This document shows positions 1 through 6,572 of a stretch of 14,073 nucleotides of DNA, in pieces. A program made the translations under genes and the position numbers. Below the pieces are notes generated by a model, which made no database searches, had not been told where the DNA came from, and saw nothing but the letters and a program-made list of their open reading frames with translations. Within the stretch, counting starts at the first letter, position 1; each line of letters starts with the position of its first letter. Location of the stretch: contig CAAGEG010000107.1 of NCBI GenBank assembly GCA_900768785.1, forward strand, positions 1 through 14,073, read 5' to 3'. Source of the DNA: an uncultured Prevotella sp. (lineage in GTDB: Bacteria; Bacteroidota; Bacteroidia; Bacteroidales; Bacteroidaceae).

Positions 1-2618
1 TAGTACTTACTCCATTCTCTCATGGCATTACACGACGTATGGAGAATGAGGATTTGTCTATTTTTGAATATGTTTTTTGTTGGTTGGGAAATACAAACCT
101 TATTCTGTCTATCATAAAACTTATTGAGGACAAGATGAATCTTGAACACGATATAGAAGAAGCCGGAGTTCAAATGATATTACTTGTTGAAGACAGTATT
201 CGCTTTTATTCCTCATTATTGCCAACTCTTTATAGTTATATTTTGGCACAAAGCCAACGATTCTCAACGGAAGCGCTCAACCCACATAGCGCTATGTTGC
301 GTATGCGAGGCAGGCCAAAGGTTGTTCTTGCACGTAATTACGAGGAAGCAATAGAGCTATATGATAAATATCCCGGCAATGTTCTTGGTGTGATTTCAGA
401 TTGTCGCTATCCTAAAAACGGCACGATGGACCCTGAAGCAGGATTGAAACTCTTACGTGATATACGACATCGCAATGAGTATATTCCATTAATATTGCAA
501 AGTAGTGAGACAGAAAACCGCCAGAAAGCAGAAGTTGAGCACTTCAGATTTATAGACAAAAACTCCAAAACCATGAATATTGACTTGCGCAGTCTAATGG
601 AAAAGCACATGGGTTTTGGTGATTTTACATTCCGTGACCCCAAGACGGGCGAGGAAATAATGAAAGTTAGCAATCTTAAACAGTTGCAAGACAATATATT
701 CAAAATACCTTACGACTCGATGTTGTATCACATCTCGCGTAATCACATGAGTCGTTGGTTGTGCGCAAGAGCCATTTTCCCCGTATCAGAATTCCTTAAA
801 AATATCACATGGCACAAACTTCAGGATGTGGATCTACATAGGAAAATTATCTTTGATGCAATAGTGCAGTATCGCCACATGAAGAATATAGGTGTTGTTG
901 CTGTGTTTGATCGTGGCAAATTTGACCGTTATGCCCACTTCGCACGCATTGGAGATGGTTCTCTCGGCGGTAAAGGGCGTGGTCTTGCCTTCTTGGACAA
1001 TATCATAAAAATGCATCCGGAGTTTAATGAACGTGAGGGAGTAAAGGTGTCAATACCAAAAACGGTGGTGCTTTGTACGGATGTCTTTGACCAATTTATG
1101 GAGAGTAACAACCTCTATCAAATAGCGTTAAGCGATGCAAGTGACGAAGAAATCTTGCGCCATTTCCTTAGAGCACAGTTGCCGGATAAATATATAGCCG
1201 ACTTCTTTACTTTTTTTGAAGCTACAGACAGACCAATTGCCATACGTTCGTCAAGTCTTTTGGAAGACTCGCATTACCAACCTTTTGCCGGCATATATTC
1301 TACATATATGATTCCAAATCTTTCTGACAAGTACCAAATGCTTCAGATGTTGGCAGCAGCCATAAAGAGTGTTTATGCATCTGTGTACTTTAAAGATTCA
1401 AAAGCATATATGACAGCTACGAGCAATGTTATTGACCAAGAGAAAATGGCAGTAATATTGCAGGAAGTCGTTGGAAAAGATTATGGAGGTCATTACTATC
1501 CGAACATTAGTGGTGTGCTTCGCTCTATTAATTATTATCCTATTGGAGATGAAACGGCAGAGGAGGGAATAGCCTCTTTGGCGTTAGGACTTGGCAAATA
1601 TATTGTTGACGGAGGTCAGACATTGCGCGTAAGTCCTTATCATCCAAATCAGGTACTCCAAACAAGCGAAATGGAAATAGCACTCAAAGAGACGCAAACA
1701 CAATTTTATGCTCTTGACATGAATAATGTTGATAGTGATTTTAAGGTTGATGATGGTTTTAATATCCTAAAGCTTAAAGTTAAGGAGGCAGACAAAGATG
1801 GTTCGTTAAACTTTATAGCTTCAACGTATGACCCATATGACCAAGTTATTCGTGATGGAATATATGAAGGCGGGCGTAAAATAATTTCTTTTTGCGGTGT
1901 ATTGCAGCAAGGAGTGTTCCCCCTTCCTGAACTTTTACAGATGTCAATGAAGTACGGAGCAGAGAGCATGAGGCGTCCTGTAGAGATAGAATTCGCTTGT
2001 AATATGAATAACGATAGAAGTGGAGAGTTGTATCTTTTACAGATACGTCCTATTGTTGATAGCAAACAAATGCTTGACGAGGATTTAGCATCTATTCCTG
2101 ATGACAGATGTCTTCTTCGTTCTCATAACTCGTTGGGACATGGTATAAGTGAAGATGTGGTAGATGTTGTATATGTCAAGACAGATGATAATTTTACGGC
2201 AATGAATAACCCACGTATCGCAGATGAAATAGAGCGTATCAACCGTAAATTCCTTGCCGACGAAAAAAATTATGTTCTTGTCGGACCGGGCAGATGGGGC
2301 TCAAGCGACTATTGGCTTGGCATTCCTGTTAAGTGGCCACATATTAGTGCGGCACGCGTTATTGTGGAAGCCGGACTTAAAAACTATCGTATAGACCCGA
2401 GTCAAGGCACTCATTTCTTCCAAAATCTTACAAGTTTCGGAGTTGGTTATTTCACAATTAACACCTATAAAGATGATGGTTTATTCCGCCAAGAACTCCT
2501 TGATTCTATGCCGGCGATTGAAGAGACACAATTTGTTCGTCATGTACGTTTTGAAAAACCATTGAAAATTATGATGGATGGAATGAAACAAGAGGGTGTA
2601 GTTATTTTGCCGACATAA
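1..2618 (+). CDS. Receiver-domain / PEP-synthase-like (PEP/pyruvate-binding) protein, 5' partial
   Basis: The reading frame is open from the first complete codon (base 3) through the first ATG at 39, and the upstream codons continue the fold, so the true start lies outside the window. Residue numbers count from that ATG. The codons before it and residues 1-35 look like the end of one receiver-like domain. Residues 45-190 form a second receiver domain with its key residues in place: E51/D52, phosphoacceptor-like D121, S155 and K174. Residues about 300-672 resemble the ATP-binding domain of PEP synthase/pyruvate phosphate dikinase (PPDK_N): glycine-rich GSLGGKGRG (307-315), RSSSLLED (403-410), EIEFACN (649-655) and the closing QIRPI (668-672). 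A C-terminal domain carries VGPGRWGSSD (748-757) and GTHFFQNL (790-797). I see no GGxxSHAA-type phosphohistidine motif and no PEP-binding barrel, so true PEP synthase activity is doubtful. A signalling or regulatory phosphotransfer role is inference. From memory, similar proteins of nearly 1000 residues occur in Bacteroides. Confidence 0.85.
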   Translation, partial: VLTPFSHGITRRMENEDLSIFEYVFCWLGNTNLILSIIKLIEDKMNLEHDIEEAGVQMILLVEDSIRFYSSLLPTLYSYILAQSQRFSTEALNPHSAMLRMRGRPKVVLARNYEEAIELYDKYPGNVLGVISDCRYPKNGTMDPEAGLKLLRDIRHRNEYIPLILQSSETENRQKAEVEHFRFIDKNSKTMNIDLRSLMEKHMGFGDFTFRDPKTGEEIMKVSNLKQLQDNIFKIPYDSMLYHISRNHMSRWLCARAIFPVSEFLKNITWHKLQDVDLHRKIIFDAIVQYRHMKNIGVVAVFDRGKFDRYAHFARIGDGSLGGKGRGLAFLDNIIKMHPEFNEREGVKVSIPKTVVLCTDVFDQFMESNNLYQIALSDASDEEILRHFLRAQLPDKYIADFFTFFEATDRPIAIRSSSLLEDSHYQPFAGIYSTYMIPNLSDKYQMLQMLAAAIKSVYASVYFKDSKAYMTATSNVIDQEKMAVILQEVVGKDYGGHYYPNISGVLRSINYYPIGDETAEEGIASLALGLGKYIVDGGQTLRVSPYHPNQVLQTSEMEIALKETQTQFYALDMNNVDSDFKVDDGFNILKLKVKEADKDGSLNFIASTYDPYDQVIRDGIYEGGRKIISFCGVLQQGVFPLPELLQMSMKYGAESMRRPVEIEFACNMNNDRSGELYLLQIRPIVDSKQMLDEDLASIPDDRCLLRSHNSLGHGISEDVVDVVYVKTDDNFTAMNNPRIADEIERINRKFLADEKNYVLVGPGRWGSSDYWLGIPVKWPHISAARVIVEAGLKNYRIDPSQGTHFFQNLTSFGVGYFTINTYKDDGLFRQELLDSMPAIEETQFVRHVRFEKPLKIMMDGMKQEGVVILPT

Positions 2619-2755
2619 TATAAAGTGTAAGAACGACTTGCACAAATAATATGTTATTCATGCTTAACATAGCAATAGCAGCGTGTCGGGTGTGAATAAC
2701 AAATTGATGTATATCAATAAAATCTTGTATTTCAACGATTTGTGAGGTAGTAATG

Positions 2756-2786
2756 TTGTAATATATGAAAAATACATTTATCTTTG
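2756..2786 (+). promoter_or_regulatory. Bacteroidota-type promoter upstream of aqpZ leader
   Basis: A TTG at 2756-2758 is followed after 20 bases by TATCTTTG (2779-2786), an exact TAnnTTTG -7 element. This fits the known sigma-ABfr consensus of Bacteroides. The predicted transcription start is near 2793, almost 200 bases before the aquaporin ATG. Transcription would run straight into the hairpin at 2829-2852. Confidence 0.7.
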
Positions 2787-2792
2787 CAATGT

Positions 2793-2852
2793 GTTTTTCA
2801 TAGTATTAGATTTAAGGTTAACAAGGTTGGAGTACGGCGGTACTCCTTTTTT
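2793..2852 (+). ncRNA. Putative short terminated leader RNA / small RNA
   Basis: From the predicted start near 2793 to the T-run ending at 2852 the transcript would be about 60 nt. It contains no ATG. It carries a direct repeat AAGGTT (2814-2819 and 2823-2828, separated by AAC) and ends in a perfect hairpin with a T6 tract. From memory, closely similar leader sequences recur in Bacteroidales genomes, but I could not check this. It could be an attenuator for aqpZ or an independent small RNA; the sequence does not decide between these. Confidence 0.45.
2829..2852 (+). terminator. Intrinsic terminator inside the aqpZ leader
   Basis: GGAGTAC (2829-2835) pairs perfectly with GTACTCC (2840-2846) across a GGCG loop, followed directly by six Ts (2847-2852). 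It is a canonical rho-independent terminator shape. Its position, just after a promoter and 135 bases before the next start codon, suggests attenuation or an independent short RNA rather than termination of the upstream gene alone. Confidence 0.7.
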
Positions 2853-2932
2853 ATTATATATAGTCAGGTGTATTGGTTGCTTACTACAATATAATTAATA
2901 TTTGTCCGTTTAGATTACATGCAATAAATAAC

Positions 2933-2955
2933 GAAAGGAGATGTTGAGTCCTTTC
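2933..2955 (+). promoter_or_regulatory. Hairpin in the aqpZ 5' leader
   Basis: GAAAGGA (2933-2939) and TCCTTTC (2949-2955) form a 7-bp stem with a 9-base loop, 32 bases before the aquaporin start codon. The left arm contains AAAGGAG, a Shine-Dalgarno-like string, but it is too far upstream to serve the ATG at 2988. There is no T-run after it. Any regulatory role is inference. Confidence 0.35.
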
Positions 2956-2987
2956 ATGAATTAGTTAAAAATTTAATCTTAATAACA

Positions 2988-3680
2988 ATGAAAAAGTATT
3001 TAGCAGAGATGTTTGGTACAATGGTACTGGTCCTAATGGGATGTGGTACTGCTGTGAGTTTAGGTTGCAACAATGCAGATCCTGAAACAGTAATAGGTAC
3101 AGCTTTGGCTTTTGGTTTATCAGTAGTGGCAATGGCATATACAATTGGAGGAATTTCCGGATGCCATATTAATCCCGCTATTACATTAGGAGTGTTACTC
3201 AGCGGCAGAATGAAAGGTAAAGAGGTCGCAATGTATATGATTTTCCAAGTATTAGGTGCTATCATCGGTTCAACAATCCTTTATTTTGTTACCATTAATT
3301 CAGGACTTATTGGAACAGGAGCCAACGACCTTCAATCTGTTAATGCCATACAGACTGTTTCTTGGTTGGGTGGTCTTTTGGCTGAAATCGTGTTTACCTG
3401 TGTATTTGTTCTTGTTGTGCTTGGTGCTACAGCTAAAGAAAATACTGCTACGAGTGGCTTTGCAGGTCTTGCAATAGGTCTTACTCTCGTTCTTGTTCAT
3501 TTGGTTTGCATACGTTACACAGGTACATCTGTAAATCCGGCTCGCTCTATAGGTCCAGCATTATATCAAGGAGGTACTGCTTTGTCTAATCTTTGGATAT
3601 TTATAGTAGGTCCATTCGTTGGTGCAACTATTGCAGCCGGCATATGGAAACTTGTAGAATCAAAAAAGAAAAAACAATAG
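2988..3680 (+). CDS. aqpZ: AqpZ-type aquaporin (MIP family water channel)
   Basis: This 230-residue inner-membrane channel is predicted to conduct water. It has the two half-repeats of the MIP family with both pore motifs, NPA at 62-64 (GCHINPAIT) and NPA at 183-185 (GTSVNPARS). The four residues matching the E. coli AqpZ selectivity filter are present: F42, H171, T180 and R186. His and Thr at these places point to a water-selective aquaporin rather than a glycerol facilitator, which has Gly in place of the His. Length matches AqpZ (231 residues). Six hydrophobic helices and two half-helices fit the sequence, and the C-terminus is a short lysine-rich tail (226-229). The ATG at 2988 directly starts the first helix, with no clear Shine-Dalgarno, as is usual in Bacteroidota. 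It appears monocistronic, with the leader upstream and a strong terminator downstream. Confidence 0.95.
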   Translation: MKKYLAEMFGTMVLVLMGCGTAVSLGCNNADPETVIGTALAFGLSVVAMAYTIGGISGCHINPAITLGVLLSGRMKGKEVAMYMIFQVLGAIIGSTILYFVTINSGLIGTGANDLQSVNAIQTVSWLGGLLAEIVFTCVFVLVVLGATAKENTATSGFAGLAIGLTLVLVHLVCIRYTGTSVNPARSIGPALYQGGTALSNLWIFIVGPFVGATIAAGIWKLVESKKKKQ

Positions 3681-3720
3681 ATCTTTTTCTTACCTTGTAC
3701 CTTTGCAGGTTATAATTATT

Positions 3721-3773
3721 ATTGTCGGTATTTTGTAAACTATGGTTTGCCAATACCGACAATATTGTTTTAC
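3721..3773 (+). terminator. Rho-independent terminator after aqpZ
   Basis: ATTGTCGGTATT (3721-3732) pairs perfectly over 12 bp with AATACCGACAAT (3752-3763). Inside it, GTAAAC and GTTTGC form a further 6-bp helix with one T-G pair and a TATG loop. ATTGTTTTAC follows with a short T-run. It lies about 40 bases past the aqpZ stop codon. The rest of the gap up to the aldolase promoter (3774-3915) shows no gene. Confidence 0.8.
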
Positions 3774-3915
3774 ATAGTAAACTCTATTTTTAGAGCTCGT
3801 ACAGATGTTGTTCTCCAATTGATAATCGTGTATTACAAATTTCATATAAACATACATAAAAGAAAAACAGAATGAAATCTAATGACCGATTTGGGTTAAA
3901 AAAACGTTTCAATCT

Positions 3916-3946
3916 TTTGTGTTGCCGAATTATTATGCTAACTTTG
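3916..3946 (+). promoter_or_regulatory. Bacteroidota-type promoter of fba
   Basis: TTTG (3916-3919), a 19-base spacer and TAACTTTG (3939-3946) match the Bacteroides consensus at both elements. The predicted start near 3953 gives a leader of about 44 bases. The palindrome AAACGTTT (3902-3909) just upstream could be an operator, but that is speculative. Confidence 0.8.
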
Positions 3947-3996
3947 CGGTGTAATCAAGGTATTATTTTTATCTAAAAACATAAATTTATATTATC

Positions 3997-5001
3997 ATGG
4001 TAAGTTTTAAGACTCTTGGCTTGGTAAACACACGAGAGATGTTTAAGAGAGCCATTAACGGCGGTTATGCTATTCCCGCATTCAATTTTAACAATATGGA
4101 GCAGCTACAAGCAATAATCAAGGCTTCTTCAGAGTTAAAATCACCGGTTATATTGCAAGTTTCAAAAGGTGCACGAAATTATGCAAACCAAACATTGCTT
4201 GAGTATATGGCACAAGGTGCGGTTGAATATGCAAAAGAATTGGGTTGTGCTCATCCTGAAATAGCACTTCATCTTGATCATGGTGATAGTTTTGAATTGT
4301 GCAAGAGTTGTGTGGATATGGGATTTTCATCTGTTATGATTGATGGTTCTTCACTCCCTTATGATGAGAATGTGGCTCTTACTAAAAAAGTTGTTGATTA
4401 TGCTCATCAATTTGATGTTACTGTAGAGGGCGAACTTGGAGTTCTTGCAGGTGTCGAAGATGAAGTTGCCTCTGAAGTTTCCCATTATACAAAACCTGAA
4501 GAAGTTATTGATTTTACAAGCAAAACAGGTGTGGACTCTTTGGCAATATCTATAGGAACAAGTCATGGCGCATATAAATTTAAGCCGGAACAATGTACAC
4601 GTGACCCAAAGACAGGACGTCTTGTTCCTCCTCCATTGGCTTTTGATGTATTAGACGAGATAATGAAGAAGTTACCTGGTTTCCCAATTGTTCTTCATGG
4701 CTCTTCTTCTGTACCTCAAGAGTATGTTGATATAATAAATGAATATGGAGGCAAACTTCCAGATGCTGTTGGAATACCAGAAGAACAACTCCGCTTGGCT
4801 TCCAAGAGTGCTGTATGTAAGATTAACATAGACTCTGACTCACGTCTTGCATTTACTGCTGCTGTGCGTAAAACGTTGGCTGAGAAACCGGCAGAGTTTG
4901 ATCCACGTAAGTATTGTGGTCCTGCACGTGATCTTATGGAGGTTATGTACAAGCATAAGATTACTGAAGTTCTTGGTTCTGATAATAAATTGGCAGAATA
5001 A
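3997..5001 (+). CDS. fba: Class II fructose-bisphosphate aldolase
   Basis: This 334-residue cytosolic, zinc-dependent enzyme reversibly splits fructose 1,6-bisphosphate into glyceraldehyde 3-phosphate and dihydroxyacetone phosphate in glycolysis and gluconeogenesis. Family motifs are clear: YAIPAFNFNN (24-33), LHLDHGDS (91-98) with the probable catalytic Asp D94 and zinc ligand H95, VEGELG (143-148) with acidic residues E144 and E146, GTSHGAYK (187-194) with zinc ligand H190, VLHGSSS (232-238) with H234, and the phosphate-binding INIDSD (276-281). The length is in the normal class II range and the protein appears complete. The start at 3997 is the first ATG after the predicted transcription start and precedes the conserved N-terminus. 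The gene has its own promoter and terminator and is convergent with rodA. Confidence 0.96.
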   Translation: MVSFKTLGLVNTREMFKRAINGGYAIPAFNFNNMEQLQAIIKASSELKSPVILQVSKGARNYANQTLLEYMAQGAVEYAKELGCAHPEIALHLDHGDSFELCKSCVDMGFSSVMIDGSSLPYDENVALTKKVVDYAHQFDVTVEGELGVLAGVEDEVASEVSHYTKPEEVIDFTSKTGVDSLAISIGTSHGAYKFKPEQCTRDPKTGRLVPPPLAFDVLDEIMKKLPGFPIVLHGSSSVPQEYVDIINEYGGKLPDAVGIPEEQLRLASKSAVCKINIDSDSRLAFTAAVRKTLAEKPAEFDPRKYCGPARDLMEVMYKHKITEVLGSDNKLAE

Positions 5002-5011
5002 TTCTCATCTC

Positions 5012-5056
5012 AATAATAAAGAAGAGCTTGCTTTTGCGAGCTCTTCTTTTATTATT
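5012..5056. terminator. Bidirectional terminator between fba and rodA
   Basis: AATAATAAAGAAGAGCT (5012-5028) pairs with AGCTCTTCTTTTATTATT (5039-5056), with one extra T as a bulge, and the stem continues inward as CTTGC/GCGAG. T-rich tracts follow the G+C-rich core on both strands. It sits 10 bases after the fba stop and about 46 bases past the rodA stop, so it can terminate both convergent transcripts. Confidence 0.8.
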
Positions 5057-5102
5057 AGGATTTATGACACTATATGTTTTATGTGTTTTGCTCTTAGCTA
5101 AT

Positions 5103-6572
5103 TTATCTTCTAACCATATTTCGGCTTGCATCTATTCTAAGAAAGATGAAAAGAAGAATGGTGAATCCCCACAAAGAAGAGCCTCCATAGCTAAAAAATG
5201 GAAGAGGAATACCTATGACGGGAGTAAGACCTAAAACCATTCCAACGTTAATGAAGACGTGAAAAAGGAATATACTCACAACACAATAACCATATACTCT
5301 GCCGAATTTAAAGGGTTGACGCTCTGCCATCTTAATCAAACGAAGTATAAGAGCTAAAAATAACAACAAAACACCTGCAGAACCAACAAAGCCTTCCTCT
5401 TCACCTACAGTACAGAATATAAAGTCTGTGTCTTGTTCAGGTACGAATTTCAATTTTGTTTGAGTACCATTTAAAAAACCTTTTCCTTTTAATCCACCGG
5501 AACCAATGGCAATTTCGCTTTGATGTACATTATATCCGGCACCGGCAAGGTCTTCATCCAGTCCAAGAAGAACGTTTATTCTTACACGTTGATGAGGCTC
5601 CATGATATTGTTTAAAACATAATCTGCCGAGTAGAAGAAAACTATAGAGCCAATGGTAAATAGCATAATGTACAAATAATTGGCAATTCGTTTGCTAAGC
5701 CATTGATAAAACAAATATCCGATAAGCACGGCACATGATATCAGTTGTACCCATACTATGTCAAATGGAATAACAAATTCTGCAAATAGAAAAGACAGCA
5801 AAGTAACCATTACTGAATATCCTAAAACATATAAAGCTTGAGGCTTGTTTTTGCAATATACGTATATGAATGCAGAGCTAAAGGCTTGCACAAGAAGCAA
5901 AACAGCAAATTTACCTATTGAAGTACTGGTGTCTAACAAGAAAATATTCTCATATCTTATGCCAACAACAAAATATATAATCATAGCAACTCCGGTAACA
6001 AGAATACTTCCGGTCATTCCTTCACGATAGAACATTAGAAAAAATGATATATAAACAAGTGCAGAACCTGTTTCCTTTTGCGCTATAATAAACAGCATGG
6101 GAAGTAAAACTATGGAACAAGCAATAGCAAAATCTTTCCATCTGTGTAAATTAAAACCATACGAACTCATTATTTTTGCCACAGCGAGTGCGGTAGCAAA
6201 TTTGGCAAATTCCGCAGGTTGAAGACGAAGAGGTCCTAATACAAGCCACGACCTTGAACCTTTAATCTCATGAGGATTGAATATTGTGGCAAATAGTAAT
6301 AAAAGAAGAAAGGCGTAAATAATATATGAAAAGGTATCATAGAACCTATCATCAAGCATAAGAAGAACGAAACCAAGACATATAGAAGTTCCTATCCATA
6401 CGATTTGCATGCCTGAACGTGTGGATAAACTGAATATATCTGTATCACCATACGTATAGCTTGCTCCGCAAACACTTAGCCAACCACATGCAAGCAAGGC
6501 TACGTATATGCCAATTGTCCACCAATCTAAAGACCGGAGAACACCTGTTTGTCTATCTGTCTGTTGTACCAT
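5103..6572 (-). CDS. rodA: RodA, SEDS-family peptidoglycan glycosyltransferase of the elongasome
   Basis: This multi-pass membrane protein of 489 residues polymerises lipid II into glycan strands and works with PBP2 during lateral wall growth. SEDS/RodA signatures are clear: KGSRSWL (104-110), QPAEFAK (118-124), VPEQDTDFIF (377-386), GEEEGFVG (390-397), and PVIGIPLPFFSYGGSS (451-466). In PEQDTDFIF the Asp corresponds to the conserved catalytic region. It is about 110-120 residues longer than E. coli RodA (370). The extra length lies between about residues 195 and 320 and contains several added hydrophobic segments, which I believe is usual in Bacteroidota. The ATG at 6572 lies 20 bases inside the end of mrdA, indicating translational coupling. 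The first later Met, at residue 55, falls within the membrane region, so this start is the only good one. It is the last gene of the probable operon. Confidence 0.95.
   Translation of the reverse strand: MVQQTDRQTGVLRSLDWWTIGIYVALLACGWLSVCGASYTYGDTDIFSLSTRSGMQIVWIGTSICLGFVLLMLDDRFYDTFSYIIYAFLLLLLFATIFNPHEIKGSRSWLVLGPLRLQPAEFAKFATALAVAKIMSSYGFNLHRWKDFAIACSIVLLPMLFIIAQKETGSALVYISFFLMFYREGMTGSILVTGVAMIIYFVVGIRYENIFLLDTSTSIGKFAVLLLVQAFSSAFIYVYCKNKPQALYVLGYSVMVTLLSFLFAEFVIPFDIVWVQLISCAVLIGYLFYQWLSKRIANYLYIMLFTIGSIVFFYSADYVLNNIMEPHQRVRINVLLGLDEDLAGAGYNVHQSEIAIGSGGLKGKGFLNGTQTKLKFVPEQDTDFIFCTVGEEEGFVGSAGVLLLFLALILRLIKMAERQPFKFGRVYGYCVVSIFLFHVFINVGMVLGLTPVIGIPLPFFSYGGSSLWGFTILLFIFLRIDASRNMVRR

Larger units (their letters stand above)
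2619..2987. other. Intergenic region between the PEP-synthase-like gene and aqpZ
   Basis: This stretch of 369 bases holds no convincing protein gene. A 7-bp hairpin (2625-2643, loop AACGA, one T-G pair) just after the stop codon and an 8-bp inverted repeat, GTTATTCA (2653-2660) with TGAATAAC (2693-2700), may form the 3' end of the upstream transcript. Neither has a T-run, so they are weak terminator candidates. The second half contains the promoter, terminated leader and start-proximal hairpin listed separately. Confidence 0.5.

Noticed and set aside
1706..2065. A 119-codon ORF on the minus strand within the PEP-synthase-like gene
   Set aside because: It is a shadow of the real coding frame, with no promoter or domain.
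2652..2696. A 14-codon ORF after the PEP-synthase-like gene
   Set aside because: It is very short, lies before the predicted promoter, has no ribosome binding site, and is better explained as random sequence within an inverted-repeat region.
3872..3976. A 34-codon ORF before fba
   Set aside because: It overlaps the strong fba promoter completely, its composition is unremarkable, and the predicted transcript begins inside it.
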